NCBI RefSeq assembly: GCF_009866965.1
Contig: NZ_SPKJ01000044.1
Coordinates: 1-32,834, forward strand
Length of the DNA stretch: 32,834 nucleotides
Source of the DNA: Propylenella binzhouense
Lineage (GTDB): Bacteria > Pseudomonadota > Alphaproteobacteria > Rhizobiales > Afifellaceae
Reading direction: 5' to 3'
Positions 1 to 8,843 of the stretch are shown piece by piece. A program made the translations under genes and the position numbers. Position 1 is the first letter of the stretch. Each line of letters opens with the position of its first letter. Below the pieces are notes generated by a model that saw only the letters and a list, made by a program, of their open reading frames with translations, did no database searches and was not told the origin of the DNA.

Positions 1-90
1 GCGGCGGGCGGCCCGCGCCGGCCCGCACCGCAGCCCCGAAATCCGGCTGACGCGCCCCGCCCGCGCGGCACGGCGGTGCGCGCGGGCCTT

Positions 91-129
91 GAAACGAAAA
101 GAGCCCGCGGCGAGAAACGCCGCGGGCTC
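91..129 (-). terminator. Rho-independent terminator of rpsA
   Basis: A perfect 12-bp inverted repeat (GAGCCCGCGGCG, 101-112, against 118-129) encloses a 5-nt loop. Read on the minus strand, the stem is followed at once by TTTTCGTTTC (91-100). It lies about 24 bp past the rpsA stop, which is where an intrinsic terminator for that transcript should be. Nothing else is recognisable in bases 1-90. Confidence 0.88.
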
Positions 130-152
130 CGATCCCGATCGGGCGGGGAGGA

Positions 153-1859
153 TTACTCCTCGCTCGCCTGCTTATCGCGCTGCTTCAGCGCCGCACCCAG
201 AATGTCGCCGAGCGAGGCACCGGAATCGGTCGAGCCATACTGCGCGACGGCTTCCTTCTCCTCGGCGATCTCGAGCGCCTTGATCGAGAGCGTGAGCTTC
301 CGGTTCTTCTTGTCGACATTGGTGACGCGGGCGTCGACCTTGTCGCCCGGGGCGAACCGCTCCGGCCGCTGCTCCGAACGCTCGCGGGAGAGCTCGGCGC
401 GGCGGATGAAGGCGGTGAGATCGGTATCGCCGACCTTCACCTCGAGGCCCGAATCCTTCACGTCGGTGACCTCGCAGGTGACGATCGAGCCCTTGCGGAC
501 ACCCGCCACGGCATCGGCGAAGCGGTCGCCGGCGACCTGCTTGATCCCGAGCGAGATGCGCTCCTTGTCGACGTCGACGTCGAGCACCACGGCCTCGACC
601 ACGTCGCCCTTGCGATAGTCCTCGATCGCTTCCTCGCCCGGGCGGTCCCAATCGAGGTCGGAGAGATGGACCATGCCGTCCACGTCGCCCTCAAGGCCCA
701 GGAACAGGCCGAACTCGGTCTTGTTCTTGACCTCGCCCTCGATGGTAGAGCCGACCGGATGCCTCTCGGCGAACTCCTCCCAGGGATTGCGCATGGTCTG
801 CTTGAGGCCGAGCGAGATCCGGCGCTTCTGCGCATCGACCTCGAGGATGACGACCTCGACCTCCTGGGAGGTGGAGACGATCTTGCCCGGATGGACGTTC
901 TTCTTCGTCCAGCTCATCTCGGAGACGTGGATCAGGCCCTCGATGCCCGGCTCGAGCTCCACGAACGCGCCGTAATCGGTGATGTTCGTGACGCGGCCGG
1001 TATACTTGGCGCCGATCGGATAGCGGAGCTCGATGCCGTCCCACGGATCCGCCTCGAGCTGCTTCATGCCGAGCGAGATGCGGTAGGTCTCCGGGTTGAT
1101 CCGGATGATCTGGACCCGCACCGTCTCGCCGATATTCAGGATCTCGGAGGGATGGTTCACGCGCCTCCAGGCCATGTCGGTGACGTGGAGGAGGCCGTCA
1201 ATGCCGCCGAGATCGACGAACGCGCCGTACTCGGTGATGTTCTTGACCACGCCCTCGACGACCTGACCCTCGTGCAGGCGCTGGACCAGCTCGGAGCGCT
1301 GCTCGGCGAGCGTATCCTCGAGCACGGAGCGCCGCGACACGACGATGTTGCCGCGCCGCTTGTCCATCTTCAGGATGCGGAAGGGCTGCGGCGTCTGCAT
1401 CAGCGGCCCGACATCGCGGACCGGACGGACGTCGACCTGGCTGCGCGGCAGGAACGCCACGGCGCCGTCGAGGTCGACCGTGAAGCCGCCCTTGACCTGG
1501 TTGAAGATCTGGCCGGTGACGGTCTCGCCCTTCTCGAAGCTTTCCTCGAGCCGGACCCAGCTCTCCTCGCGGCGCGCCTTCTCGCGCGAAAGGACCGCCT
1601 CGCCGAGCGCATTCTCGACGCGCTCCAGGTAGACCTCGACCTCGTCGCCCGGCTTCAGGACGCCGTCCTTGCCGCGCGCGCCGAACTCCTTCAGGGGCAC
1701 GCGCCCCTCGACCTTCAGGCCGACATCGACGACGGCGAGGTCCTTCTCGATCGCGACAACCCGCCCCTTGACGACGGTGCCTTCGGCAACGTCATGGGCG
1801 AGAAGGGATTCCTGCAGGAGAGCGGCGAAATCTTCCCGGGTCGGCTGTTGTACGTTCAT
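153..1859 (-). CDS. rpsA: 30S ribosomal protein S1
   Basis: This 568-residue protein has six consecutive S1/OB-fold RNA-binding repeats, seen as recurring GxVxxxxxxGxFVxL and GLIHVSEM/GLLHVTDM blocks (about residues 25-90, 105-175, 190-260, 275-345, 360-430 and 445-520). This is the standard length and layout of proteobacterial S1, the small-subunit protein that brings structured mRNAs to the ribosome. The ATG at 1859 follows the ribosome binding site AGGAG with suitable spacing. It is the last gene of an aroA-cmk-rpsA series on the minus strand and is followed by an intrinsic terminator. The 184-bp leader before it holds a possible cmk terminator and a hairpin beside the ribosome binding site, so rpsA probably also has its own promoter. 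I could not place that promoter with confidence. Confidence 0.97.
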   Translation of the reverse strand: MNVQQPTREDFAALLQESLLAHDVAEGTVVKGRVVAIEKDLAVVDVGLKVEGRVPLKEFGARGKDGVLKPGDEVEVYLERVENALGEAVLSREKARREESWVRLEESFEKGETVTGQIFNQVKGGFTVDLDGAVAFLPRSQVDVRPVRDVGPLMQTPQPFRILKMDKRRGNIVVSRRSVLEDTLAEQRSELVQRLHEGQVVEGVVKNITEYGAFVDLGGIDGLLHVTDMAWRRVNHPSEILNIGETVRVQIIRINPETYRISLGMKQLEADPWDGIELRYPIGAKYTGRVTNITDYGAFVELEPGIEGLIHVSEMSWTKKNVHPGKIVSTSQEVEVVILEVDAQKRRISLGLKQTMRNPWEEFAERHPVGSTIEGEVKNKTEFGLFLGLEGDVDGMVHLSDLDWDRPGEEAIEDYRKGDVVEAVVLDVDVDKERISLGIKQVAGDRFADAVAGVRKGSIVTCEVTDVKDSGLEVKVGDTDLTAFIRRAELSRERSEQRPERFAPGDKVDARVTNVDKKNRKLTLSIKALEIAEEKEAVAQYGSTDSGASLGDILGAALKQRDKQASEE

Positions 1860-1864
1860 TCAAA

Positions 1865-1891
1865 CTCCTGGTCGCCCGGATTTCGCCGGGC
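1865..1891 (-). promoter_or_regulatory. rpsA leader hairpin next to the ribosome binding site
   Basis: On the mRNA strand GCCCGG CGAAAT CCGGGC (1891-1874) forms a 6-bp GC stem. It ends only 4 nt upstream of the AGGAG ribosome binding site (1869-1865). Enterobacterial rpsA is known to be controlled by S1 binding to leader hairpins. That this hairpin works the same way is inference. Confidence 0.35.
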
Positions 1892-2006
1892 TTGCGCCGA
1901 ATGCTGGTGTTGGACTGGCCGCCCACGCCATCCCCGACGAAGCGGGCCGGCGCGTCTCGATCGCATGGGCGGCGCGGTTTTCACGGCATAGATGGGAACG
2001 AACGCA

Positions 2007-2044
2007 CCAAAAGCCAAACGGGCCCACCCGATCGGGGTGCGCCC
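2007..2044 (-). terminator. Possible terminator or attenuator after cmk
   Basis: A 10-position stem with one C/C mismatch (2020-2029 against 2035-2044) begins inside the cmk stop codon. On the minus strand it is followed by GTTTGGCTTTTGG, which is T-rich but interrupted. It could end or attenuate the aroA-cmk transcript before rpsA. The broken T tract makes this weaker than the terminator at 91-129. Confidence 0.4.
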
Positions 2045-2684
2045 TAGTGCCGGCTCCTGCGAGCGCGTTCCACGTAATCGACAGCCGCTCGAAACGCGGT
2101 GTCTATATCCAAGTCGGTAGTATCCAGCAAGTAGGCGTCTTCCGCCGGACGCAACGGAGAATCCGCGCGCGCCATGTCTCGCGCGTCGCGCCGCCTGAGA
2201 TCGGCAAGGACTTCCCCCTCCTCGGCGGCGGCGTTCCTGCTCTTCAGCTCGAGCGTCCGGCGCCTGGCCCTGACTTCCGGGGATGCGGTCACGTAGATCT
2301 TAGCGACGGCGTCGGGACAGACCACCGTGCCGATGTCGCGCCCGTCGAGAACCGCGCCCGGCTCCTCGTTCGCGAAGGCGCGCTGGAGCTCGACCAGCGC
2401 GGTGCGCAGCCGCGGCAGCACGGCGACACGGGAGGCAGCCTCTCCGAGCTCCTCGCGCGACAGGCGCTCGCGGTCGAGCGCGTCGAAGCGGATGGCGCGC
2501 GCCGCCGCGACCGCCCGCTCCTCGTCCGAGAGGTCCGCGCCGGCGGCGAGGAGCGCATCCGCCACGGCGCGATAGGTGAGGCCGGTATCGAGGTGGCGGA
2601 CGGCATAATGGCGGGCGAGCCGCCGCGCCAGCGTGCCCTTCCCGCTCGCCGCCGGCCCGTCGATCGCGATGACGAAGGGGGCCA

Positions 2685-2685
<1 letters not shown>
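2044..2685 (-). CDS. cmk: (d)CMP kinase
   Basis: Cytidylate kinase phosphorylates CMP and dCMP with ATP in the cytoplasm. The P-loop GPAASGKGT sits at residues 10-18 and is followed by the substrate-binding [12 protein letters not shown] segment. The [12 protein letters not shown] block typical of bacterial Cmk and the Arg-rich lid ([10 protein letters not shown]) are present. The length of 213 residues is normal. The ATG at 2685 overlaps the last base of the aroA stop (TGATG), so it is preferred over the TTG one codon upstream and suggests translational coupling. The order aroA-cmk-rpsA is conserved in alphaproteobacteria. Confidence 0.95.
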
Positions 2686-4064
<1,379 letters not shown>

Positions 4065-4160
4065 TCACTCATGCGCAGTGCCGGTCAGAGGGGTCGGAGC
4101 GAGCCGGTTCCGTAACATAGGGCCATGCGGAGGTCACGTTCGCGCCGACCGAAAAGAGGT

Positions 4161-4189
4161 TTGACACCCGGGCGGGCCCTCGCTAGGGA
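4161..4189 (+). promoter_or_regulatory. Sigma-70-type promoter for the acidic zinc-ribbon gene
   Basis: A consensus -35 TTGACA (4161-4166) is followed after 17 nt by TAGGGA (4184-4189). A start near 4196 would leave a leader of about 30 nt before the GTG at 4225. It lies in the 166-bp gap between divergent aroA and the zinc-ribbon gene. Confidence 0.5.
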
Positions 4190-4224
4190 GCCGCCCAATT
4201 CTCTCCATCGATCGAGGCTGACGA

Positions 4225-4668
4225 GTGGCCAAGCCTGAACTCGGAACGAAGCGGGCGTGCCCCGCTTGCGGCACGAAATATTACGACCTCAACCGCGACC
4301 CGATCGTCTGCCCGAACTGCGGGACGATCTTCGAGCTGACGGCGCGCGAGAAGGCGTCGCCGGCGCGGGCCGCCGACGAGGACACCGAGAGCAATACCGA
4401 AGAGGAGCTCGACGAGCAGGAAGCCGACGTCGAGATCGTCTCGCTCGAGGACGCCGAGGAGGATGTCGTCGACGACGACGAGGATGACGACGAGACCGGT
4501 CCGCGCACGCCCGACGTTCCCCGCCTGCCCGACGAGGACATCGACATCGACGAGGATGTGGGTGTCGACGAGGGCGAGGACGGCGCGTTCCTCGACGAGG
4601 ACGAGGAAGGCGGCGACGACGTCTCCGACTTCCTCGAGGTCGAGGACGACGACGAGGACGAGCGCTGA
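4225..4668 (+). CDS. Acidic zinc-ribbon protein of the TIGR02300 (FYDLN acid) family, function unknown
   Basis: I recognise the family but not a function. The N-terminus has two CPxCG knuckles (C12/C15 and C29/C32) flanking the KYYDLN signature, a typical small zinc ribbon. From about residue 51 on the protein is extremely acidic and low in complexity: Asp and Glu make up more than half of the last 97 residues, so this part is probably disordered. The start is GTG, beginning MAKPELGTKR, which fits the family N-terminus. Its place between aroA-cmk-rpsA and tRNA-Ala is conserved in many alphaproteobacteria. A role around nucleic acid or ribosomes is only inferred from the zinc ribbon and the neighbours. 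Confidence 0.9.
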   Translation: MAKPELGTKRACPACGTKYYDLNRDPIVCPNCGTIFELTAREKASPARAADEDTESNTEEELDEQEADVEIVSLEDAEEDVVDDDEDDDETGPRTPDVPRLPDEDIDIDEDVGVDEGEDGAFLDEDEEGGDDVSDFLEVEDDDEDER

Positions 4669-4689
4669 TTGCGAGCGGCGCGGCGGGGC

Positions 4690-4718
4690 TTGCATTTCCC
4701 GTCGCCCGCACATAGGTT
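4690..4718 (+). promoter_or_regulatory. Probable promoter of tRNA-Ala
   Basis: TTGCAT (4690-4695) and TAGGTT (4713-4718) are separated by 17 nt. The implied start lies about 33 nt before the mature tRNA 5' end. The gap between the upstream stop codon and the tRNA contains no other good candidate. Confidence 0.45.
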
Positions 4719-4757
4719 CCGCCCGCTTCGGCCGACCGGCCGGAGCGTACCGGTCCC

Positions 4758-4833
4758 GGGGCCATAGCTCAGTTGGGAGAGCGCGTGAATGGCATTCACG
4801 AGGTCGGCGGTTCGATCCCGCCTGGCTCCACCA
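4758..4833 (+). tRNA. tRNA-Ala, anticodon GGC
   Basis: This 76-nt gene folds into a full cloverleaf. The acceptor GGGGCCA pairs with TGGCTCC with one G-U pair. The D stem is GCTC/GAGC, the anticodon stem CGTGA/TCACG, and the T stem GGCGG/CCGCC with loop TTCGATC. The anticodon loop ATGGCAT places GGC at 34-36, reading GCC and GCU alanine codons. The discriminator is A and CCA (4831-4833) is encoded in the DNA. A short TTTT follows directly. Confidence 0.97.
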
Positions 4834-4931
4834 TTTTCCCGGTTCTGACCTAGGAACGCGCCCCCTCCTCCGGGCTGCGCCCGCGCCGCCAAACTTCCGC
4901 CGGATTGCGCAGGGTTTGACCATGCGTGCAG

Positions 4932-4960
4932 TTGAACCGTCCCTTCTCCGGCCATATGGT
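4932..4960 (+). promoter_or_regulatory. Promoter of the polyamine importer operon
   Basis: TTGAAC (4932-4937), 17 nt, then TATGGT (4955-4960) is the best promoter match in the 182-bp gap between the tRNA and potF. It implies transcription starting near 4967, about 49 nt before the TTG start of potF. This excludes any potF start upstream of it. Confidence 0.5.
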
Positions 4961-5015
4961 CGCAAGCGGGCCGATCGCGTGCGGGCCCAGCGCATGCGTC
5001 CCAGAGGAGGTGCCA

Positions 5016-6113
5016 TTGAAAGGCTTGCTCGCCGGACTGTCCGCCGTCGTCCTCGCTGCGGTCTCGACGCAGCCCGCGGCGGCGCAGGGGGACAAGGTCG
5101 TCCACGTCTATAACTGGTCGGACTATATCGACGAGGAGATCCTTTCCGACTTCACCAAGGAGACCGGAATAGAGGTCGTCTACGACGTCTTCGATTCCAA
5201 CGAGATCCTCGAGACGAAGCTGCTCGCCGGCGGCACCGGCTACGACGTGGTCGTTCCGTCCGCCGAATTCCTGGCGCGGCAGATCCAGGCCGGCGTGTTC
5301 CAGAAGCTCGACAAGTCGAAGCTTCCGAACCTCGTCAACGTCTGGCCGGAGATCGCCGAGCGGGTTGCGGTCTACGATCCCGACAACGCCTATTCGGTCA
5401 ACTACATGTGGGGAACGACCGGCGTCGGCTACAACGTCGCGAAGATCCAGGAGCGGATGCCGGACGCGCCGGTCAATTCATGGGACATGGTCTTCAAGCC
5501 CGAGGTGATCGCCAAGTTCGCCGATTGCGGCGTCCAGCTCCTCGACGCGCCGGCGGAGATCTTCCCGGCCGCGCTCAGCTATCTCGGGCTGAACCCCGAC
5601 AGCCGCGATCCGGCCGACATCGACAAGGCGACCGAGCTGCTCCTCTCCATCCGGCCCTATGTCCAGAAGTTCCATTCGTCCGAGTACATCAACGCGCTGG
5701 CGAACGGCGACATCTGCCTGGCGGTCGGCTATTCCGGCGACGTCCTGCAGGCGCGCGACCGCGCCGAGGAGGCGGGCCAGGGCGTCGAGGTCGCCTATTC
5801 GATCCCGAAGGAAGGCGCGATGATGTGGTTCGACCAGATGGCGATCCCGGCCGACGCGCCGCATCCGGACGCCGCCCACGCCTTCATCAACTACATGCTG
5901 AAGCCCGAAGTCGCGGCCAAGGCTTCGAACTACGTCTTCTACGCCAACGGCAACAAGGCCTCGCAGCCGCTCCTGGACAAGGAGGTGCTCGAGGACACCG
6001 CGATCTACCCGGACGAGGAGACGGTGAAGAAGCTCTTCACCAAGCTGCCCTACGACCCGAAGACGCAGCGCCTCGTCACGCGCGCCTGGACGAAGGTGAC
6101 GACCGGCCAGTAG
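5016..6113 (+). CDS. potF: Polyamine (putrescine-type) ABC transporter, periplasmic binding protein
   Basis: This 365-residue exported solute-binding protein belongs to the PotF/PotD family. After the signal peptide (residues 1-23, hydrophobic core LSAVVLAAV, cleavage after AAA before Q24) it opens with VVHVYNWSDYIDEEIL, the hallmark of PotF-type proteins. LLAGGTGYDVVVPS and WGTTGVGYN, which help line the ligand site, follow. The frame is open back to a GTG at 4926. I chose TTG at 5016 because AGAGGAGG lies 5 nt before it, the signal peptide starts there, and the best promoter overlaps the longer version. It is the first gene of potF-potG-potH-acetyltransferase-potI. Putrescine rather than spermidine is inferred from similarity of the whole operon to potFGHI. 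Confidence 0.93.
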   Translation: MKGLLAGLSAVVLAAVSTQPAAAQGDKVVHVYNWSDYIDEEILSDFTKETGIEVVYDVFDSNEILETKLLAGGTGYDVVVPSAEFLARQIQAGVFQKLDKSKLPNLVNVWPEIAERVAVYDPDNAYSVNYMWGTTGVGYNVAKIQERMPDAPVNSWDMVFKPEVIAKFADCGVQLLDAPAEIFPAALSYLGLNPDSRDPADIDKATELLLSIRPYVQKFHSSEYINALANGDICLAVGYSGDVLQARDRAEEAGQGVEVAYSIPKEGAMMWFDQMAIPADAPHPDAAHAFINYMLKPEVAAKASNYVFYANGNKASQPLLDKEVLEDTAIYPDEETVKKLFTKLPYDPKTQRLVTRAWTKVTTGQ

Positions 6114-6203
6114 GCCGGCCTCGGCCGGGGCGCGCCGTACCGCTCCGCGCGCCGGCCGCCGATGCGGCCGGCCGCAGCCAAGCCTGCCTGGGAGGGGGAT
6201 CGG

Positions 6204-7352
6204 GTGAAGCACGTTCTCGGCGCCGTCCGCCGGAGCTTCCAGCCGTGGAACGACCCCGGGGCGAAGCCCTTCATCGAGTTCCGCGGCGTCAGCAAGCGCT
6301 TCGGCTCGTTCGCGGCGGTCGACGGCCAGACGCTGACGATCTACGAGCGCGAGTTCTTCGCGCTCCTCGGCCCCTCCGGCTGCGGCAAGACCACGCTCCT
6401 CAGGATGCTCGCGGGCTTCGAGCAGCCGAGCGAAGGCACGATCCTGCTCGAGGGCCGCGACCTCGCCGGCGTGCCGCCGCACAAGCGGCCGGTCAACATG
6501 ATGTTCCAGTCCTATGCGCTGTTCCCGCATTTGACGGTGGAGAACAACATCGCCTTCGGGCTGAAGCAGGACAGGCTGCCGCGCGCCGAGATCCGCGACC
6601 GGGTGGCCGAGATGCTCCGCCTCGTCCGGCTCGAGGGGTTCGGGAAGCGCAAGCCCGACCAGCTCTCCGGCGGCCAGCGCCAGCCCGTCGCGCTCGCCCG
6701 CGCGCTCGCCAAGCGCCCCAAGGTGCTGCTTCTCGACGAGCCGCTCGCCGCGCTCGACAAGAAGCTCCGCGAGGAGACCCAGTTCGAGCTCATCAACCTG
6801 CAGGAGACGCTCGGCCTCACCTTCGTCATCGTCACGCATGACCAGGAGGAGGCGATGACGGTGGCCGACCGCATCGCCGTGATGAACCACGGCCGCATCG
6901 TCCAGATCGCCACGCCGGCCGAGATCTACGAGGCGCCGAGGACGCGCTACGTCGCCGACTTCATCGGGTCGGTGAACATCTTCGGCGGCACGGTGGAGCC
7001 CGCCGACGGCGCGGCCGTCGCCCTCGCCGGCGAGGACGGCTTCGCGCTCCGCGTCGCAAACGGAGCGCAGCGGCCGCCGCAGGGCGCGCCCGCCTGGATC
7101 GCGATCCGGCCGGAAAAGGTGCGGATCTCGCACGAGCCGCCGCCGGATCCGGCCCGCAACGCCGTCGCCGGCGAGGTCTGGGACATCGCCTATCTCGGCG
7201 ACATGTCGATCTACAACGTCCGGCTCGCCAGCGGGAAGATCGTCCGCGCGAGCCTCCTCAACGCGTTCCGCACGGTGGAGCGCCCGATCAGCTGGGAAGA
7301 CAAGGTCTGGCTGTCCTGGGCGGACGATGCCGGCGTGCTTCTGGCGGAATGA
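6204..7352 (+). CDS. potG: Polyamine ABC transporter, ATP-binding subunit
   Basis: This is the cytoplasmic ATPase of the importer, 382 residues. Walker A GPSGCGKTT is at 56-64, the Q-loop MMFQSYALFPH near 99-109, Walker B VLLLDEPLAALDKK near 175, and the switch VTHDQEEAMT follows. The C-terminal TOBE-like part (IRPEKVRISHEPP, IAYLGDMSIYNVRL) matches PotG. The frame opens at an ATG at 6162, but GTG at 6204 has GGAGG 8 nt upstream and gives the usual length. One oddity is that the signature reads LSGGQRQP, with Pro at residue 161 (codon CCC, 6684-6686) where the family has Arg. The stop overlaps the potH ATG. Confidence 0.94.
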   Translation: MKHVLGAVRRSFQPWNDPGAKPFIEFRGVSKRFGSFAAVDGQTLTIYEREFFALLGPSGCGKTTLLRMLAGFEQPSEGTILLEGRDLAGVPPHKRPVNMMFQSYALFPHLTVENNIAFGLKQDRLPRAEIRDRVAEMLRLVRLEGFGKRKPDQLSGGQRQPVALARALAKRPKVLLLDEPLAALDKKLREETQFELINLQETLGLTFVIVTHDQEEAMTVADRIAVMNHGRIVQIATPAEIYEAPRTRYVADFIGSVNIFGGTVEPADGAAVALAGEDGFALRVANGAQRPPQGAPAWIAIRPEKVRISHEPPPDPARNAVAGEVWDIAYLGDMSIYNVRLASGKIVRASLLNAFRTVERPISWEDKVWLSWADDAGVLLAE

Positions 7353-8254
7353 GCATGGCGGAGACGCGCACGCCGCTCCAGCGCCGGATCGTGACCTGGA
7401 TCCCCTATTTCTGGCTCCTCGTCTTCTTCCTCGCGCCGTTCCTGATCGTCCTCAAGATCTCGCTCTCGGAAACGGCGATCGCGATGCCGCCCTACCGGCC
7501 CGTCTTCGACGGCCTGGCCGGCCTGTGGGCGAAGCTCGCGGAGCTCTCCGGCGCCAATTACGAATGGATCGCCGGCGACCCGCTCTACTGGCACTCCTAC
7601 CTCTCGAGCCTCTGGATCGCCGCCGTCTCGACCCTCGTCACGCTCCTCGTCGGCTATCCGATCGCCTACGGCATGGCGCGCGCGCCGGCCGCATGGCGCC
7701 CCGCTCTCGTGATGTTCGTCATCCTGCCGTTCTGGACGTCGTTCCTGATCCGCGTCTATGCCTGGATCGGGATCCTGAAGCCGGAGGGGCTGCTCAACCA
7801 GTTCCTGCTCTGGACCGGGCTGATCGACCAGCCGCTCTTCATCATGAACACGAACACCGCCGTCTTCATCGGCATCGTCTATTGCTACCTGCCCTTCATG
7901 GTGCTGCCGCTCTACGCCACGCTCGAGAAGCTCGACCCGGCGCTCCTCGAGGCGGCGGCCGATCTCGGCGCCGGCGCCATCGCCCGCTTCTGGCAGGTGA
8001 CCTTCCCGCTCTCGCTGCCGGGCGTTCTCGCGGGCTCGCTCCTCGTCTTCATCCCCGCGGTGGGCGAGTTCGTGATCCCGGACCTTCTCGGCGGGTCGCA
8101 GACGCTGATGATCGGCCGCACGCTCTGGAACGAGTTCTTCGCCAACCGCGACTGGCCGGTCGCGAGCGCGGTGGCAATCGTCCTCCTGCTCGTCCTCGTG
8201 ATCCCGATCGTCCTCTTCCAGAACGCCCAGAAGCGGCTCGGGGAGGAGCGCTGA
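7349..8254 (+). CDS. potH: Polyamine ABC transporter, permease subunit
   Basis: This 301-residue inner-membrane protein has about six hydrophobic segments. The first is YFWLLVFFLAPFLIVLKISL at about residues 15-34. It has the binding-protein-dependent permease EAA loop (EAAADLGAGAIARFWQVTFPLSLPG), which docks onto PotG. The segment PFWTSFLIRVYAWIGIL is characteristic of PotH/PotB. The ATG overlaps the potG stop (ATGA), indicating translational coupling. The extracytoplasmic loop after the first segment is long, as in PotH. Confidence 0.94.
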   Translation: MSMAETRTPLQRRIVTWIPYFWLLVFFLAPFLIVLKISLSETAIAMPPYRPVFDGLAGLWAKLAELSGANYEWIAGDPLYWHSYLSSLWIAAVSTLVTLLVGYPIAYGMARAPAAWRPALVMFVILPFWTSFLIRVYAWIGILKPEGLLNQFLLWTGLIDQPLFIMNTNTAVFIGIVYCYLPFMVLPLYATLEKLDPALLEAAADLGAGAIARFWQVTFPLSLPGVLAGSLLVFIPAVGEFVIPDLLGGSQTLMIGRTLWNEFFANRDWPVASAVAIVLLLVLVIPIVLFQNAQKRLGEER

Positions 8255-8255
8255 G

Positions 8256-8843
8256 ATGCCCGCCTCCGAGAAGGAGCGCATGCTGGCCGGCGAGCTCTAC
8301 GACGCCACCGACCCGGAGCTGGTGGCCGACATGGCGCGCGCGCAGGCGCTCCTGCGCGAGCTCAACCGGCTCGACATGGCCGATCCTGCGCGCCACGGCG
8401 CGATCCTCGCCGAGCTGTTCGGCGCGATCGGGGCGGACGTGGTCGTGAAGACGCCGTTCCGCTGCGACTACGGCAGCCAGATCCGGATCGGCGCCGGCAC
8501 CTTCGTGAACTACGACTGCATCTTCCTCGACTGCGCCGCGATCGAGATCGGCGCACGCGTGCAGATCGCGCCGGGCGTGCACATCTATACGGCCACGCAT
8601 CCGCTCGACGCCTCGGTCCGCGCGGAGGGCCTCGAGAGCGCGCTTCCGGTCCGGATCGGCGACGACGTCTGGATCGGCGGCAGGGCGGTCATCCTGCCCG
8701 GCGTGAGCGTCGGCGCGCGTGCGGTCATCGGAGCGGGCGCGGTGGTGGCGCGAGACGTTCCGCCCGACACGCTGGTCCTCGGCAGCCCGGCGCGCGTGGT
8801 GCGCAGGATCGGCGCCGGCGACCACACCGAGGGGGCGGCCTAG
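8256..8843 (+). CDS. Maltose/galactoside-type O-acetyltransferase (left-handed beta-helix)
   Basis: This 195-residue protein belongs to the hexapeptide-repeat acetyltransferase family (Maa/NodL/LacA). An N-terminal helical Mac-type region (KERMLAGELYDATDPEL, FGAIGADVVVKTPFRCDYG) leads into hexapeptide turns (IRIGAGTFVNYDCIF, IEIGARVQIAPGVHIYTATHPLD). The end is VRIGDDVWIGGRAVILPGVSVG and GSPARVVRRIG. The likely catalytic His is in TATHPLD. Such enzymes move acetyl from acetyl-CoA to a sugar hydroxyl. It starts 1 nt after potH with GGGAGGAG upstream and ends directly against potI, so it is part of the operon. The substrate here is unknown. Family members acetylate sugars, and polyamine acetylation would be speculation. 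Confidence 0.92.
   Translation: MPASEKERMLAGELYDATDPELVADMARAQALLRELNRLDMADPARHGAILAELFGAIGADVVVKTPFRCDYGSQIRIGAGTFVNYDCIFLDCAAIEIGARVQIAPGVHIYTATHPLDASVRAEGLESALPVRIGDDVWIGGRAVILPGVSVGARAVIGAGAVVARDVPPDTLVLGSPARVVRRIGAGDHTEGAA

Noticed and set aside
666-1991. A 441-codon plus-strand frame opposite rpsA
   Set aside because: It is the complement of the repeated S1 domains, with no known domain and no ribosome binding site that I could see.
4440-4668. GAC/GAG-rich low-complexity DNA that looks like a microsatellite
   Set aside because: It codes in frame for the acidic tail typical of the zinc-ribbon family and has no exact repeat unit.
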